In this document: positions 28,748 to 40,387 of the stretch, in pieces | Numbering within the stretch: the stretch's first letter is position 1 | Layout: each line of letters starts with the position of its first letter | Translations under genes and position numbers: made by a program | Notes under the pieces: model-generated | Databases searched by the model: none | Told to the model about the DNA's origin: nothing | Seen by the model: only the letters and a program-made list of their open reading frames with translations | Source of the DNA: Citrobacter gillenii | GTDB lineage: Bacteria > Pseudomonadota > Gammaproteobacteria > Enterobacterales > Enterobacteriaceae | NCBI RefSeq assembly: GCF_013337685.1 | Contig: NZ_SUQN01000012.1 | Span: forward strand, 19,491 to 83,490 | Reading direction: 5' to 3' | Length of the DNA: 64,000 nt

Positions 28748-28824
28748 TGGTCGGCGAGAGAGGATTCGAACCTCCGACCCACTGGTCCCAAACCAGTTGC
28801 GCTACCAAGCTGCGCTACTCGCCG
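28748..28824 (-). tRNA. proM: tRNA-Pro (anticodon UGG)
   Basis: A 77-base cloverleaf, CGGCGAGTAGCGCAGC at the 5' end, anticodon loop TTTGGGA (anticodon TGG), T-loop TTCGAAT and encoded CCA. It reads CCN proline codons. Last tRNA of the four-gene operon, followed directly by the terminator. Confidence 0.97.
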
Positions 28825-28865
28825 TTTTACTGCTTTTTGAATTTTTAGTTCAATTCTTTAAGTCG

Positions 28866-28951
28866 TGGTGCGAGGGGGGGGACTCGAACCCCCACATCCT
28901 AAGGACACTAACACCTGAAGCTAGCGCGTCTACCAATTCCGCCACCTTCGC
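28866..28951 (-). tRNA. leuT: tRNA-Leu (anticodon CAG)
   Basis: A class II tRNA with a long variable arm, 5' GCGAAGGTGGCGGAATTGGT, anticodon CAG in the loop TTCAGGT, T-loop TTCGAGT and encoded CCA. It reads CUG, the main leucine codon. Third gene of the operon. Confidence 0.97.
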
Positions 28952-28971
28952 ATTTCACAACTTTAAATTAA

Positions 28972-29047
28972 TGGGGTGGCTAATGGGATTCGAACCCACG
29001 ACAACTGGAATCACAATCCAGGGCTCTACCAACTGAGCTATAGCCAC
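28972..29047 (-). tRNA. hisR: tRNA-His (anticodon GUG)
   Basis: A 76-base cloverleaf, 5' GTGGCTATAGCTCAGTTGGT, anticodon GTG within GATTGTGAT, T-loop TTCGAAT and encoded CCA. The first base is the extra 5' G typical of tRNA-His. Second gene of the operon. Confidence 0.97.
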
Positions 29048-29103
29048 CACTGCAAATCTTTTACGCGGTATTAAAACCACCGCAGCTCTGGCACCCTACT
29101 AAA

Positions 29104-29180
<77 letters not shown>

Positions 29181-29201
29181 TTAGCGCCGTTGCGGGGCTG
29201 G

Positions 29202-29230
29202 ATATTACGGAGGTCTCGGTCTGCTGTCTA
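29202..29230 (-). promoter_or_regulatory. Promoter of the tRNA operon
   Basis: On the minus strand TAGACA (-35, 29225-29230) and TAATAT (-10, 29202-29207) are separated by exactly 17 bp. The discriminator after the -10 is GC-rich (CCAGCCCCGC), as in growth-rate and stringently controlled stable-RNA promoters. Confidence 0.85.
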
Positions 29231-29282
29231 GTGCTTTTTTAAAATAAATTACCGTTTGGTCACGGAATGTGCGTTTTGTCGC

Positions 29283-30668
29283 TTATTCCTCCAATTTTTG
29301 GCTTTCCCCATGCCGATTCAGACCAAAAACCTTATAAATGAGCGTCACAGCCAGTATGAAGCCCATACCCACAAACAGCGACATTCGGGTATCTTCATTA
29401 AAATACATGCCGATCAATACGCAAATCAGGAACGCCATCGTCAAATAATTCGCCCACGGGAACAGAATGGAGCGGAAAGGATGGCTGGCAATCGCCTCTT
29501 TGTGTGCCTGACGAAAACGCAGTTGGCTAATCAGGATAACAAACCACGGTACCATCCCCGGCAACACACTGGCGCTATAGACATACACAAAGACACGCTG
29601 CGGATTCGGAATAACGTAATTCAGGCATGAGCCAATCAGCAAGATAGCGATAGAAATCGCTACGCCAGCAACCGGCACGCCATGACGAGAGACTTTTCCA
29701 ACAACGGCAGGTAGTTGACGGTTCTTCGCCAGCGCGTACAGCATACGACCACAGCTATACATCCCGCTGTTGCAGCCAGACAGCGCGGCGGTCAGGACCA
29801 CGAAGTTGATAATCCCGGCCGCAGCGGTAATTCCAATTTTGGCAAACGTGAGAACGAACGGGCTGCCGTTGCTGCCAATCTCATTCCACGGGAAGATAGT
29901 GACGATCACAAATATCGCGCCGACGTAGAAAATCAGGATACGCCACAGCACTTTCCCTACCGCGCTACGCAATGTGACCTGCGGATTTTTGGCTTCACCC
30001 GCCGTGATGCCGATCAGCTCCACCCCCTGGTAGGAGGCCACCACGATACATAACGCGGTCAGGAAGCCTTTCCAGCCACCGGCAAAAAAGCCGCCGTGCT
30101 CGGTCAAGTTGCCGAAACCAATCGCCTGGCCGCCATTACCAAAGCCAAAGAAGATAACGCCGACCCCAATGACGATCATCACAATGATGGTGGTCACTTT
30201 GATCATCGCAAACCAGAACTCAATTTCACCGTACAGCCGAACCGCCGCCAGGTTTGCCAACGCCACTAACCCGACTGCAATCAGCGCGGGTATCCACTGT
30301 GCCATATCCGGGAACCAGAACTGCACGTAGACGCCAATGGCGGTAATTTCCGAGATCCCCACCGCCATCCACATAAACCAGTACGACCAGGCAGTGAGAT
30401 AACCAAAGAAGGGGCTCATATAACGGTGGGCATACACCGCGAATGAACCGGCAACCGGCTCCAGAAACAGCATCTCGCCCATGGAACGCATAATGAAAAA
30501 GACGAACAGCCCGGCGACAATATAGGCCAACAGAACTGATGGCCCCGCCCATTTGAGGGTGCTGGCGGCGCCCATAAACAATCCAACGCCAATAGTGCCC
30601 CCAAGGGCAATTAATTCGATATGACGAGCCTCCAGCCCACGCTGTAGCTCAGGTTTACTTTCTGCCAT
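29283..30668 (-). CDS. yifK: Amino acid permease YifK (threonine transporter ThrP)
   Basis: An inner-membrane amino acid:H+ symporter of the AAT/APC family with 12 predicted membrane segments and 461 residues. The family signature [13 protein letters not shown] is near residue 24. E. coli YifK transports threonine (and serine). I chose ATG at 30666-30668 ([13 protein letters not shown]) with AAGAGGA upstream; an open extension of 41 codons lacks support. A CACAACA stretch next to the Shine-Dalgarno fits a GcvB sRNA target site. It lies upstream of argX on the same strand. Confidence 0.94.
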   Translation of the reverse strand: MAESKPELQRGLEARHIELIALGGTIGVGLFMGAASTLKWAGPSVLLAYIVAGLFVFFIMRSMGEMLFLEPVAGSFAVYAHRYMSPFFGYLTAWSYWFMWMAVGISEITAIGVYVQFWFPDMAQWIPALIAVGLVALANLAAVRLYGEIEFWFAMIKVTTIIVMIVIGVGVIFFGFGNGGQAIGFGNLTEHGGFFAGGWKGFLTALCIVVASYQGVELIGITAGEAKNPQVTLRSAVGKVLWRILIFYVGAIFVIVTIFPWNEIGSNGSPFVLTFAKIGITAAAGIINFVVLTAALSGCNSGMYSCGRMLYALAKNRQLPAVVGKVSRHGVPVAGVAISIAILLIGSCLNYVIPNPQRVFVYVYSASVLPGMVPWFVILISQLRFRQAHKEAIASHPFRSILFPWANYLTMAFLICVLIGMYFNEDTRMSLFVGMGFILAVTLIYKVFGLNRHGESQKLEE

Positions 30669-30677
30669 AAATCCTCT

Positions 30678-30684
30678 TGTTGTG
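30678..30684 (-). promoter_or_regulatory. Probable GcvB sRNA binding site in the yifK 5' UTR
   Basis: The minus strand reads ACAAACACAACAAGAGGA just before the yifK ATG. CACAACA (28-34 of this block) matches the C/A-rich target motif of GcvB, and yifK is a known GcvB target in Salmonella. Pairing here would cover the ribosome-binding site. Confidence 0.6.
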
Positions 30685-30901
30685 TTTGTATGCTTTCCGG
30701 TATGACCGGTTATCGTTATGGGTACATCGTTTTTTTGCCATAACAGGCCATACGGCGCCGACCGCTTGACGGTTGGCACCCAAAACACCACGGCACTATC
30801 ATGATTGTTGCGAATGGTTTCCTAAAATCACTTAAATGGCAATTAAAGCATTCAAAAAATGAATAGATTGTTTGAGAAAGCAGCGATTATGTTGTGAATA
30901 A

Positions 30902-30927
30902 GTAGCGCACTCAGCAGAATGCGCTAC
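30902..30927 (-). terminator. Hairpin after wecG, end of the ECA operon
   Basis: GTAGCGCA (30902-30909) pairs perfectly with TGCGCTAC (30920-30927) around a 10-base loop, 20 bp after the wecG stop. Only a weak U-rich tail follows on the minus strand, so it may slow or partly end transcription. Confidence 0.5.
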
Positions 30928-30947
30928 ATACCAAAGAAGGGAGGAGA

Positions 30948-31688
30948 TCAGAGATTGCCGGTATAGTGCCAGCGCAGATAACGTAATAAGCGAAGTTGAC
31001 GCGTGATACGGCTCGGCTGCGACAGCAAGCGGTACAGCCACTCCAGCCCGAGGTTTTGCCAGACTTTAGGCGCACGTTTTACATGGCCGGTAAAGACGTC
31101 GTAGGTTCCACCCACGCCCATATACAGCGCATCGGGATGAACCTGGCGGCAATCACGCATAAAGATTTCTTGTTTCGGTGACCCCATCGCTACGGTAACA
31201 ATCTGCGCACCGCTGGCGTGAATCCGCTCGAACAGCGCCTGACGCTGCTGCGGCGTAAAATAGCCGTCCTGGCTGCCCACAATGTTCACGTTCCATTGTG
31301 TACGCAGTTTTGCTTCCGTCTGCGCCAGCACCTCCGGCTTGCCGCCAATCAGGAAGACCGGCGTTCCTTCCCGGCCTGCTCGTGCCATTAAGGCCTCCCA
31401 CAGATCGGCACCGGCCACACGTGAAACCTGGGCCTGTGGAAATTTTTTTCGCACGGAACGCACGACGCTGATCCCATCGGCGTATTTGAACTCAGCGGCA
31501 TCGATCAGCGCGCGTACCTCAGGGTTATCTTCCGCTGTCAGCAACTTCTCAGCATTGATCGCCACCAGCGTCCCCTGCCTAAGATGCCCTTCTGCAAACA
31601 GGTAATTCAGCGCATGCTGCATATCGCGCCAGCCAATCAGTTGTAATCCGCGCAGTGAATACAACGGCGCAGTGGTGTTATCAGTCAT
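30948..31688 (-). CDS. wecG: UDP-N-acetyl-D-mannosaminuronic acid transferase WecG
   Basis: Adds ManNAcA to lipid I to make lipid II of enterobacterial common antigen (ECA), at the inner face of the inner membrane. It has 246 residues and belongs to the WecG/TagA/CpsF glycosyltransferase family (GT26), with [15 protein letters not shown] and the [12 protein letters not shown] motif. Last gene of the wec operon, 2 bp after wzyE. Confidence 0.95.
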   Translation of the reverse strand: MTDNTTAPLYSLRGLQLIGWRDMQHALNYLFAEGHLRQGTLVAINAEKLLTAEDNPEVRALIDAAEFKYADGISVVRSVRKKFPQAQVSRVAGADLWEALMARAGREGTPVFLIGGKPEVLAQTEAKLRTQWNVNIVGSQDGYFTPQQRQALFERIHASGAQIVTVAMGSPKQEIFMRDCRQVHPDALYMGVGGTYDVFTGHVKRAPKVWQNLGLEWLYRLLSQPSRITRQLRLLRYLRWHYTGNL

Positions 31689-31690
31689 TA

Positions 31691-33043
31691 CTATCCTTCA
31701 ACCTGTGTCCGGGGCAGCGATTTTATGCGTTTATGAATCAGTCCGGCACTGTCAAACAGCCAGAACAACAGTTTTGCCACCAGCAAACAGACACCAAAAA
31801 TCACGAGGAAAAAGACCACTCGCGAGACAAACGAATCCAGTCCTTCACGTGCTAACACGATCATATTGAAAATGGCACCGAAACAGAAACTGTGCAAAAT
31901 CGCCGACTTGTAGCGGTTTGTTTCCCGGTTACCTAACTCGTACAGCCAGTCGAACCATTTTATGATAAGTCCAACCACAATCGCGCCTAACGGGATAAAC
32001 AACGCCCCGCCCATCACCACCAGCGAGCCAATTAATGTTGGCGAGATAGCCAGCCCCGAGTGGTTGTTCAACACTTCCCAGGTAAAGTAGTTCGCCGAAT
32101 TGAGTACGATGCTCGGTCGCCCAGGCCACAGCCAACTGGGGATAAACACATAGAAGTCACGCACGATCGGCGCCAGACCCTGGAACTCAATATTGTGGTA
32201 ATTCTGCAGCAACAATGCCAGGTTTTCCCACGGCGAGAAGGTGTCGCGCGTCAGATACAGGAAAGTATAGAACGCTTCGTCTCCGCTGACGTTCATGCCG
32301 TAGCGCTTCAGCGCCAGCCAGAACATCCCCACAATGCCCAGCACGCCAGCGGCCGCCAGCATCCACAGCGAAATCCAGCCGCGAATAATGCCGATAAACA
32401 GGAAGATGGCAAAGGCGATGATGATATTGGCGCGCGTGCCGCCCACAATCATATAGGTCAGCAAGCCAAACGCGACGGTGCTTACCAGAAAAAACAGCCA
32501 CGCTTTGCTGTCCTGACGCAGGAAGTACACCACCAGCATCGCTGGGATGAAGAAGTAGAAGAAGCGCTTCAACGCCACACCGGAAACTTCACTGGAGAAG
32601 ATCTGGCTGTAGGACTGCAGTCTGAACAGCAGGAAGCCGTTGTGCATAAAGAATATGCCCACGCTCACTAGCGCAATCGCCATCAATATTATCCACGTCA
32701 GATGAGCCTCAACGCGGTTGATAGTAAACAGTGGCTTACGCGGTCTTTCCGCCGTTCGCCTGCGTAAACGGGTTTTATAGGTCACGTAATAGACAGCATA
32801 GAAACAGGCGGCTGACAGCAGCGCCTGCAGCAGAATTTCCGGCGGGGCCACCGCCACGTCGAAGCGGAATACCAGCACGCTGGTCAGCGGAAAGCCAAAG
32901 AAAAACGTCAATAAAAACAGCAATGAGAAGAACACATTGAAGTTAAAGCGTACCCGTCGGAACTCAAACCAGGTCAACGTGGCGATAAACAGTGTGGAGA
33001 GCAGCCACACCACCAGCAGACCGCTGAATTGCATCAGGCTCAT
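31691..33043 (-). CDS. wzyE: ECA polymerase WzyE
   Basis: Polymerises ECA trisaccharide units on the periplasmic side of the inner membrane. It is a 450-residue, strongly hydrophobic protein with about eleven membrane segments and a large periplasmic loop near residues 240-340 ([20 protein letters not shown]). Starts and stops are packed: wecF overlaps its start by four bases. Confidence 0.94.
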   Translation of the reverse strand: MSLMQFSGLLVVWLLSTLFIATLTWFEFRRVRFNFNVFFSLLFLLTFFFGFPLTSVLVFRFDVAVAPPEILLQALLSAACFYAVYYVTYKTRLRRRTAERPRKPLFTINRVEAHLTWIILMAIALVSVGIFFMHNGFLLFRLQSYSQIFSSEVSGVALKRFFYFFIPAMLVVYFLRQDSKAWLFFLVSTVAFGLLTYMIVGGTRANIIIAFAIFLFIGIIRGWISLWMLAAAGVLGIVGMFWLALKRYGMNVSGDEAFYTFLYLTRDTFSPWENLALLLQNYHNIEFQGLAPIVRDFYVFIPSWLWPGRPSIVLNSANYFTWEVLNNHSGLAISPTLIGSLVVMGGALFIPLGAIVVGLIIKWFDWLYELGNRETNRYKSAILHSFCFGAIFNMIVLAREGLDSFVSRVVFFLVIFGVCLLVAKLLFWLFDSAGLIHKRIKSLPRTQVEG

Positions 33044-34119
33044 ACCGTTTCTCCGGAAGCAATTTTCAGCGCGTTATGCCACGGCTGTAGGTAATTCGGG
33101 CTAAAGAAGGTAATGGCGCTCTTATCGACCGAGGCCAGCTGACGCTGCGCTTCGCGCACAATACTTTCATTGAGTTCATCGGTGGTAAACAATACCGGCA
33201 AGTTTTGCTCTGCCATATCCTGCCAGAAGGGGTTTTCGCGGTTAAGCACACACGGAATACCGGCCTGGATCAACAGACACAAGGTGCCGATCCCCTGCTG
33301 ACGAGCAAAAATAAAGTAGCCCAAATCGCACTGACGCAGTAACGCCAGATAAGCCTCAAATTCCAGCTTTTCGCTGAGAATGTGCAGGTTTTCCGCACGA
33401 AATAATGCCAGTCCAGCCTGACGAACGTCATCGATATACGCCGCATTATCGGCAGGGTAACCCATGGGCACAATCACGTTCACCGTATCGCCAAACTGCT
33501 GATGCACGGCGCGCAGCGCGGCAATATGTTCATTGCTGCGGTCGCCGGAGTTTCCCACCAGAATGGTCATTTTCCCGCTGCGTTCACGCCCGTCGCTCAT
33601 CGTATTGAGCGATGGATCCATGCGCGTCGGGAAATACAGCAGCTCACCGCGCACGCGCGGATGCAGCCCAGCGAAATAGCGCAAATCACCCCGCGTGGCA
33701 AACACGCAGCCCACGCGGTTTTGCGCCAGCCGACGAAGCGGATAAAACAGGCGGAATTTCAGTCCACTGGAGACTTCATACAGATCGGCGCCCCAGATGT
33801 GCCAGTAAAACTGCTCGGGTTTAATTCCCCCACTCAGCAGTGCCAGCCATAAGCTGGTATTGAACTGACCGTGAAAGAAGAAACGCTGTTGACGATCCGC
33901 TTTCGCTTTCTTAATAACCGCCTCTGCCAGCGCCTTTTTCCCGCTATAGAAACTCAGCGATAACGCCGGGCAGCTTTCGCTGAATCCCGCATCCTGACCG
34001 GCAACCATAAACACGCGCGCGTGCTCGCTCGTCGCAGCCAGCGAGTCGTTGAAAAACCGCAATACGGTTTGGTTATGGTGAGGGATATCCGATCCCAGAA
34101 CGTGAATCAGTACTGTCAT
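33040..34119 (-). CDS. wecF: TDP-Fuc4NAc:lipid II Fuc4NAc transferase WecF
   Basis: Adds the third sugar, 4-acetamido-4,6-dideoxygalactose, to make ECA lipid III. It has 359 residues and is a GT56-family protein with [11 protein letters not shown] at the N-terminus and [13 protein letters not shown] in the centre. It overlaps both wzxE and wzyE by four bases, which suggests coupled translation. Confidence 0.95.
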   Translation of the reverse strand: MTVLIHVLGSDIPHHNQTVLRFFNDSLAATSEHARVFMVAGQDAGFSESCPALSLSFYSGKKALAEAVIKKAKADRQQRFFFHGQFNTSLWLALLSGGIKPEQFYWHIWGADLYEVSSGLKFRLFYPLRRLAQNRVGCVFATRGDLRYFAGLHPRVRGELLYFPTRMDPSLNTMSDGRERSGKMTILVGNSGDRSNEHIAALRAVHQQFGDTVNVIVPMGYPADNAAYIDDVRQAGLALFRAENLHILSEKLEFEAYLALLRQCDLGYFIFARQQGIGTLCLLIQAGIPCVLNRENPFWQDMAEQNLPVLFTTDELNESIVREAQRQLASVDKSAITFFSPNYLQPWHNALKIASGETV

Positions 34120-35366
34120 GCCCGCCTACGCCAGAGTAAAAATACGCCGCAACAGAGAGAAAAATAGACCACATAGGTTGCCATATATGCCTGGGCTGCT
34201 CCCAGAGCGCCATGCGCAGGGATCAGCCAGTGGGCAAATGCCGTCAATAACGTGAACTGACTAATTTCAGCCAAAATATAAAACCGTAGCGACGCTTTCG
34301 CGATCACCAAATAGCCAAAAACGTAAGCCCCTACTTTCAGGACATCGCCCACCAGCTGCCAGGCAAACAGATCGCGCATCGCGGTAAATTTAGCCGAAAA
34401 CAGCAGCCAGATAGCAAAGTCACGCAGCAGCCAGACGGTGAAACTCGCGGCAGCAACCGCCGGTAGCACAAACTTCAGCGACTTTACGACCTCGCGCGAA
34501 ATGTCATGCTTTTCAGTTAAGCGCGACAGCGTCGGCAGCAAGTAAACGCTGAATGAGGCGGTGATAAATTGCAGATACGCATCGGAAATACTGCTCACCC
34601 CCTGCCAGATCCCCACGTCATCCCAGCTGTAATGGGCTGCCAGCAGGTTTCGCATCATTACGTACGCCACCGGCAGCGTCACGGAGGTGATCAACGCCAT
34701 CAGCGTGAACTTGCTTAACTGCCCGGCCAGACCGTTATCCCAGCAGGGTTTCAGGTAGCGCAGTGGGATAGTTCCACGCTTAATCAACATCGCAGCAGCG
34801 GGGATCACTACCAGCGCAGGCACCAGCGCCAGCCCTAACAACGCACCTTCGTAACCCCCGAGACGATAGCAACCATAATAGGCCACCACGCCCACCAGGC
34901 TACCGACAATCAGCGATAGCGCATTGCCGGCAGCATCGCGAAAACCTTTCATCAGCGCCAGCAGCAGATTCGCCCAGGCTATGCCCATCTGTACCAGTGC
35001 AACCAGCCGCACTAACCCTTGATAATGCGTATGACCAAATAAACCCTGGCTGATCGGCGCTGCAGCCAGCAGAAAAAGGGCGGCCATCAGCGTGGAGAAT
35101 CCCAGCACCATCGCCGAAGAGGTACCGACCACACGGCGTAACTGCGCCGGATCGTCATGATGCTGTGCGACGTACTTCGTGACGCCGTTGAATATTCCGG
35201 CCCCCGCCAGTACACCGAGCACAGTAACCATCTGGCGGAAGTTACCCGCCTGCCCCACACCGGCCGGGCCAAATGAAACCGCCAGCAGTTTCACCACCAG
35301 AAGGCCCGCACCAATTTTTACCAGCGTACTGGCTGCCGTCCACAGGGACGCTTTAGCAAGCGACAT
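34116..35366 (-). CDS. wzxE: Lipid III flippase WzxE
   Basis: Moves undecaprenyl-PP-linked ECA trisaccharide across the inner membrane. It has 416 residues, twelve predicted membrane helices and belongs to the polysaccharide transporter branch of the MOP superfamily. It starts [19 protein letters not shown]. It lies 1 bp after wecE and overlaps wecF by four bases. Confidence 0.95.
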   Translation of the reverse strand: MSLAKASLWTAASTLVKIGAGLLVVKLLAVSFGPAGVGQAGNFRQMVTVLGVLAGAGIFNGVTKYVAQHHDDPAQLRRVVGTSSAMVLGFSTLMAALFLLAAAPISQGLFGHTHYQGLVRLVALVQMGIAWANLLLALMKGFRDAAGNALSLIVGSLVGVVAYYGCYRLGGYEGALLGLALVPALVVIPAAAMLIKRGTIPLRYLKPCWDNGLAGQLSKFTLMALITSVTLPVAYVMMRNLLAAHYSWDDVGIWQGVSSISDAYLQFITASFSVYLLPTLSRLTEKHDISREVVKSLKFVLPAVAAASFTVWLLRDFAIWLLFSAKFTAMRDLFAWQLVGDVLKVGAYVFGYLVIAKASLRFYILAEISQFTLLTAFAHWLIPAHGALGAAQAYMATYVVYFSLCCGVFLLWRRRA

Positions 35367-35367
35367 A

Positions 35368-36498
35368 TCAGGCGAAGTAGTTCAGTAAGGTCGTAATCAC
35401 TGTGCGCTGGTTGACCGGCGACAGATTGTAAAACAGCGGCAGGCGCAGCAGACGTTCGCTCTCCTGAGTGGTGTAACGATCAACTCCGGCAAACTCACCA
35501 AATTTATCGCCAGCCGGGCAATCGTGCAGCGGGATATAATGGAATACCGCCATGATTTCGGCTTCTTTCAGGAAGTTGATCAGCGCACTGCGATCGTCGA
35601 TATCGCGCAGCTTGATATAAAACATATGGGCATTTTGCACGCAATCCTGCGGGATGGAAGGCAGTTCAATACGCCCGGCGCGTGCCAGCGGTTCCAGCGC
35701 ATCATAATAATTCTGCCACAGCGCCAGACGCTGCTGGTTGATACGATCCGCCGCTTCCAGTTGTGCCCACAGATAGGCGGCCTGCAGATCGGACATCAAA
35801 TAGCTGGAACCAATATCTCGCCAGGTGTATTTATCCACTTGGCCACGGAAAAACTGGCTACGGTTGGTCCCTTTTTCGCGGATGATCTCAGCACGTTCGA
35901 TTAATTTTTTATCATTAATCAGCGTGGCTCCACCTTCGCCACCCGCGGTGTAATTTTTGGTTTCGTGGAAGCTAAAGCAGCCAATATGACCAATCGTTCC
36001 CAGCGCGCGGCCTTTGTAGGTCGACATCACGCCCTGAGCTGCATCTTCCACCACGAACAGGTTGTACTTAGCCGCCAGTGCCATAATGGTGTCCATTTCG
36101 CAGGCAACGCCCGCGTAATGCACCGGTACGATAGCGCGGGTTTTGTCGGTGATCGCCGCTTCAATCAGCGTCTCGTCAATGTTCATGGTATCCGGGCGGA
36201 TATCGACAAAGACGACTTTGGCCCCACGCAGCACGAAGGCGTTGGCGGTGGAGACAAAGGTGTAGCTCGGCATGATCACTTCATCACCAGCCTGGATATC
36301 CAGCAGCAATGCCGCCATCTCAAGCGAGGCGGTACAGGAGGGTGTCAGCAGCACTTTCGCGCTGCCAAAATGTTGCTCCAGCCACTGCTGGCAACGACGG
36401 GTAAAGCCGCCGTCACCGCACAGTTTTCCGCTGCTCATCGCAGACTGCATGTATTCAAGCTCGGTGCCCACCACCGGCGGTGCGTTAAATGGGATCAT
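35368..36498 (-). CDS. wecE: dTDP-4-amino-4,6-dideoxygalactose transaminase WecE
   Basis: A PLP-dependent DegT/DnrJ/EryC1-type aminotransferase making dTDP-Fuc4N from the 4-keto-6-deoxy sugar. It has 376 residues. The PLP lysine is Lys181 in FSFHETKNYTAGGEGG, and the PLP-phosphate region is SCTASLEMAALLL. It lies 4 bp after wecD and just before wzxE. Confidence 0.96.
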   Translation of the reverse strand: MIPFNAPPVVGTELEYMQSAMSSGKLCGDGGFTRRCQQWLEQHFGSAKVLLTPSCTASLEMAALLLDIQAGDEVIMPSYTFVSTANAFVLRGAKVVFVDIRPDTMNIDETLIEAAITDKTRAIVPVHYAGVACEMDTIMALAAKYNLFVVEDAAQGVMSTYKGRALGTIGHIGCFSFHETKNYTAGGEGGATLINDKKLIERAEIIREKGTNRSQFFRGQVDKYTWRDIGSSYLMSDLQAAYLWAQLEAADRINQQRLALWQNYYDALEPLARAGRIELPSIPQDCVQNAHMFYIKLRDIDDRSALINFLKEAEIMAVFHYIPLHDCPAGDKFGEFAGVDRYTTQESERLLRLPLFYNLSPVNQRTVITTLLNYFA

Positions 36499-36502
36499 GT
36501 TG

Positions 36503-37180
36503 TCACCTGTATAACCAGTACGCGGTGCTTTCTACATTGGCACCGCTCTGTATGTAACGTTTAAGCGCGGCGATATTGCCCATCTGGGTCGCCACGCGCA
36601 ATGTTGTTTTACCGCGAGCCTGCGCCCAGCACAGCGCAGCCTGCATCAGTTCTGCGCCCGCACTGCGACCAGCCAGTAGGCCAATACGCGCATCGGTCTC
36701 ATTCAGTTCACGCAGTGAGACATAGCCACGAATATCGCCAGCCTGTGTGCGAAAAACGAGACACTGATGGTCGAACGTGCCCAGTACGGCATTTTCAATC
36801 CACTGCGCGTAGAAACGCGCGCTGGCATCGGGCGCATACCACGGCGCACGAAAACGGCTTTGCGCGAACGCCTGCCCCGCCAGCTGACGTAACGCCGGGA
36901 TATCTGCAGTTTGTGCGACCTGCGCGCTGGGATTGTCATAAACTCCCGTGACCGACAGCGCTAAATCCACTTCCCCTTCGACCAGCGAGAAACCCAGCTG
37001 CTGCAATGCATCTAACTCCTGGGCGTTCGCCGCAGGAATTTTCGCCTGTACCCGCTCCCAGGGCTGCAACGAATCCGCAGTCAGAACCGGCGCATGCGGG
37101 TCAACACGCACAATGGCGCTCTTCACGCCAAAGAACGTATTCTCCCAATTCAGCGGCTCAATACTGGCGCGGACGAGCAC
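36503..37180 (-). CDS. wecD: dTDP-fucosamine acetyltransferase WecD
   Basis: A GNAT-fold enzyme that acetylates dTDP-Fuc4N to the Fuc4NAc donor. I chose GTG at 37178-37180 (then [11 protein letters not shown]), giving 225 residues like E. coli WecD; GGAG lies 8 bases upstream. The start lies inside rffH, overlapping its last 23 bases. The acetyl-CoA binding region is [20 protein letters not shown] and the tail [21 protein letters not shown] is typical. Confidence 0.93.
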   Translation of the reverse strand: MLVRASIEPLNWENTFFGVKSAIVRVDPHAPVLTADSLQPWERVQAKIPAANAQELDALQQLGFSLVEGEVDLALSVTGVYDNPSAQVAQTADIPALRQLAGQAFAQSRFRAPWYAPDASARFYAQWIENAVLGTFDHQCLVFRTQAGDIRGYVSLRELNETDARIGLLAGRSAGAELMQAALCWAQARGKTTLRVATQMGNIAALKRYIQSGANVESTAYWLYR

Positions 37181-38039
37181 GGAGTAGCTCCAGCAGATAT
37201 TGACCATAACCGGTTTTAGCCAGAGAACTGGCGGCACGCTTCACGCCTTCATCATCCAGCCAGCCGTTGCGCCAGGCGATTTCTTCCAGGCAGGCAATTT
37301 TAAAGCCCTGACGTTTCTCAACCGTCTGTACGAACATACTCGCTTCAATCAGGCTGTCATGCGTACCGGTATCCAGCCAGGCAAAACCACGGCCGAGCAG
37401 TTCCACCGTCAGGTTACCCGCGTCAAGATACATCTGGTTGATGGAGGTAATCTCCAGCTCTCCACGCTCGGAAGGCTTCACGCGTTTTGCGTACTCCACC
37501 ACCTTACTGTCGTAGAAATAGAGTCCCGTCACCGCCCAGTTAGATTTCGGTTCTTTCGGCTTCTCTTCCAGCGAGACGGCGCGGAAATTGTCGTCAAATT
37601 CCACCACGCCGAAACGCTCAGGATCCATAACCTGATAGCCAAATACCGTCGCCCCTTCCGTTCGGGCAGCAACGTGGCGCAGTTTTGGACTAAATCCCTG
37701 CCCAAAGAAGATGTTGTCACCTAAAACCAGACAGGAAGGCTCACCGTTAAGGAACGTTTCGCCGATGATAAACGCCTGCGCCAGTCCGTCCGGGCTTGGC
37801 TGCTCGGCATAGTGCAACTCAATGCCAAACTCAGAGCCATCGCCCAGCAAACGCTGGAAATAGCCTTTATCTTCCGGCGTGGTGATAATCAGGATTTCAC
37901 GGATCCCCGCCAACATCAGCACCGATAGCGGGTAGTAAATCATCGGCTTGTCGTAAATCGGTAATAGCTGTTTCGATACGCCACGCGTAATGGGGTACAG
38001 GCGAGAACCCGACCCTCCCGCCAAAATGATACCTTTCAT
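37158..38039 (-). CDS. rffH: Glucose-1-phosphate thymidylyltransferase RffH
   Basis: Makes dTDP-glucose for the Fuc4NAc branch of ECA (an RmlA-type enzyme). It has 293 residues, the nucleotidyltransferase signature [20 protein letters not shown] at residues 8-27 and [11 protein letters not shown]. It lies 18 bp after rffG, and wecD starts within its 3' end. Confidence 0.96.
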   Translation of the reverse strand: MKGIILAGGSGSRLYPITRGVSKQLLPIYDKPMIYYPLSVLMLAGIREILIITTPEDKGYFQRLLGDGSEFGIELHYAEQPSPDGLAQAFIIGETFLNGEPSCLVLGDNIFFGQGFSPKLRHVAARTEGATVFGYQVMDPERFGVVEFDDNFRAVSLEEKPKEPKSNWAVTGLYFYDSKVVEYAKRVKPSERGELEITSINQMYLDAGNLTVELLGRGFAWLDTGTHDSLIEASMFVQTVEKRQGFKIACLEEIAWRNGWLDDEGVKRAASSLAKTGYGQYLLELLRARPRQY

Positions 38040-38057
38040 GCGTACCTCCTCCGGAAA

Positions 38058-39125
38058 TTAACCCTTCAGACCTAAACGTTCACCCTGGTAGCTGCCATCC
38101 TGCACGGGCTTCCACCACGCCTCATTCGCCAGATACCATTGCACGGTTTTGCGCATGCCGCTCTCAAACGTTTCCTGCGGCATCCAGCCAAGTTCACGTG
38201 CAATCTTCGACGCATCAATGGCGTAACGTTGATCGTGACCAGGACGATCGTCAACAAAGGTGATCAGTGAGCGGTACTGCGCAAGGCCCTGTGGCTTGTT
38301 GGGGGCCAGTTCTTCCAGCAGACAGCAAATCGTCTCGACTACGTCCAGATTCTTACGCTCGTTGTGCCCGCCGATGTTATATGTTTCACCCACGGCCCCG
38401 GTGGTCGCTACGCAATACAACGCGCGGGCATGATCCTCCACGTACAGCCAGTCGCGGATCTGCTGCCCGTTGCCGTATACCGGCAGCGGTTTGCCCGCCA
38501 ACGCGTTAAGAATCGTCAGTGGGATCAGCTTTTCCGGGAAGTGGTACGGGCCGTAGTTGTTGGAGCAGTTGGTAATCAGCGTAGGTAAACCGTACGTACG
38601 TAGCCAGGCACGGACCAGATGGTCGCTACTGGCTTTCGATGCGGAATAAGGGCTGCTTGGTGCATACGGCGTGGTTTCAGTGAAAAAATCATCCGTAGAA
38701 TGGAGATCGCCATACACTTCATCGGTCGAAATATGATGGAAACGAAACGCCGATTTTTTCTCATCGGTTAATACGTTCCAATAAGCGCGCGCCGCTTCCA
38801 GCAGGGTGTAGGTACCCACAATATTGGTTTCGATAAACGCAGCCGGACCATCAATGGAACGATCAACGTGGCTTTCCGCCGCCAGGTGCATGACGCAGTC
38901 TGGCTGATACTGTTGAAAGACAGCGTCAAGCGCAGCCCGATCGCAGATATCAACTTTCTCAAAGGCAAAACGGTCATTCTGTGCGACCGGCGTTAGCGAC
39001 ATCAGGTTGCCGGCATAGGTCAGTTTATCGACCACCACCACAGCATCCTGCGTCTCGTTAATGATATGCCGTACAACCGCGGAGCCGATAAATCCGGCGC
39101 CACCGGTGACCAGAATTCGTTTCAT
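38058..39125 (-). CDS. rffG: dTDP-glucose 4,6-dehydratase RffG
   Basis: A short-chain dehydrogenase (RmlB-type) that turns dTDP-glucose into the 4-keto-6-deoxy sugar. It has 355 residues, NAD motif GGAGFIGS at residues 8-15, catalytic STDEVYGDL and the YSASKAS Tyr-x3-Lys pair. Its start overlaps the wecC stop by one base. Confidence 0.96.
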   Translation of the reverse strand: MKRILVTGGAGFIGSAVVRHIINETQDAVVVVDKLTYAGNLMSLTPVAQNDRFAFEKVDICDRAALDAVFQQYQPDCVMHLAAESHVDRSIDGPAAFIETNIVGTYTLLEAARAYWNVLTDEKKSAFRFHHISTDEVYGDLHSTDDFFTETTPYAPSSPYSASKASSDHLVRAWLRTYGLPTLITNCSNNYGPYHFPEKLIPLTILNALAGKPLPVYGNGQQIRDWLYVEDHARALYCVATTGAVGETYNIGGHNERKNLDVVETICCLLEELAPNKPQGLAQYRSLITFVDDRPGHDQRYAIDASKIARELGWMPQETFESGMRKTVQWYLANEAWWKPVQDGSYQGERLGLKG

Positions 39126-40387
39126 TATCGCCAGACTCCTTTGGTATCAACCACGTACTGCTGGTGTACCGCATCGCCTTTAATCGCTTTAAATTCATTA
39201 TGGTCGACCAGCATCACCAGCACATCAGCGCTTGCCAGTGCGTCGTCCAGTTTCGCCAACATACACAGGCCATCCAGTTTTTTTGGCAGTTGATGAACAT
39301 TCGGTTCCACCACCAGCGTTTCACCGCCGTGCCACTGGGCGATACTCAGCGCGATACCCATCGCCGGGCTTTCACGTAAATCGTCAATATTCGGTTTAAA
39401 TGCCAGGCCAAAACAGGCAATTTTTACCTCGCTGGCGCGTTTGTTTGTCTTCGCCAGACAATCCGCTACGGCGGCTTTTACCCGATCAACAACCCAGTGA
39501 GGTTTGCCATCATTGACTTCACGGGCGGTGCGGATCAATTTCGCCTGCTGCGGGTTCTGCGCCACAATAAACCATGGATCGACTGCAATACAGTGACCGC
39601 CAACGCCGGGGCCAGGTTGCAGGATATTGACGCGCGGGTGTCGGTTCGCCAGGCGAATCAGTTCCCAGACGTTAATCTCCTGTTCGGCGCAAATCAGCGA
39701 CAGTTCATTGGCAAAGGCGATATTCACGTCGCGGAAGCTATTTTCAGTAAGTTTACACATTTCCGCCGTGCGGGCGTTAGTCACCACACATTCACCTTCA
39801 AGGAAGATGTTGTACAGCTCGCTGGCGCGCGCGGAACAGACGGGGGTCATCCCGCCAATCACGCGATCGTTTTTAATCAGCTCGACCATCACCTGGCCCG
39901 GCAGCACGCGCTCTGGACAATAGGCAATATTGACGTCTGCCTGTTCCCCAGCCTGTTGCGGGAACGTCAGATCAGGCCGAATTTCGGCAAGCCATGCGGC
40001 CATCTGCTCGGTCGCCCCGACGGGTGACGTTGACTCGAGGATCACCAGCGCGCCTTTTTTAAGCACCGGTGCCACTGACTTCGCCGCCGCTTCGACGTAC
40101 ACCATATCGGGTTCATGCTCCCCTTTGAACGGGGTAGGCACAGCGATTAAATACGCATCCGCTTCCGTGGGTTTGGTGGTCGCCCGAAGATACCCCTCTT
40201 CTACAGCTGTTTTCACCACCGCACCGAGGTCGGGTTCAACGATATGGATCTCACCACGGTTAATGGTGTCCACCGCATGCTGATTAACATCTACGCCAAT
40301 CACGTGTTTTTGACGGGAAGCAAAAGCAGCTGCGGTTGGCAGCCCGATATAACCCAGCCCAATGACAGAAATGGTCGTAAAACTCAT
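39125..40387 (-). CDS. wecC: UDP-N-acetyl-D-mannosamine dehydrogenase WecC
   Basis: Oxidises UDP-ManNAc to UDP-ManNAcA with NAD. It has 420 residues, a Rossmann motif [10 protein letters not shown] at residues 8-17 and [16 protein letters not shown] with the catalytic cysteine. I chose ATG at 40385-40387 ([10 protein letters not shown]), overlapping the wecB stop by four bases; an upstream in-frame start would run into wecB. Confidence 0.96.
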   Translation of the reverse strand: MSFTTISVIGLGYIGLPTAAAFASRQKHVIGVDVNQHAVDTINRGEIHIVEPDLGAVVKTAVEEGYLRATTKPTEADAYLIAVPTPFKGEHEPDMVYVEAAAKSVAPVLKKGALVILESTSPVGATEQMAAWLAEIRPDLTFPQQAGEQADVNIAYCPERVLPGQVMVELIKNDRVIGGMTPVCSARASELYNIFLEGECVVTNARTAEMCKLTENSFRDVNIAFANELSLICAEQEINVWELIRLANRHPRVNILQPGPGVGGHCIAVDPWFIVAQNPQQAKLIRTAREVNDGKPHWVVDRVKAAVADCLAKTNKRASEVKIACFGLAFKPNIDDLRESPAMGIALSIAQWHGGETLVVEPNVHQLPKKLDGLCMLAKLDDALASADVLVMLVDHNEFKAIKGDAVHQQYVVDTKGVWR

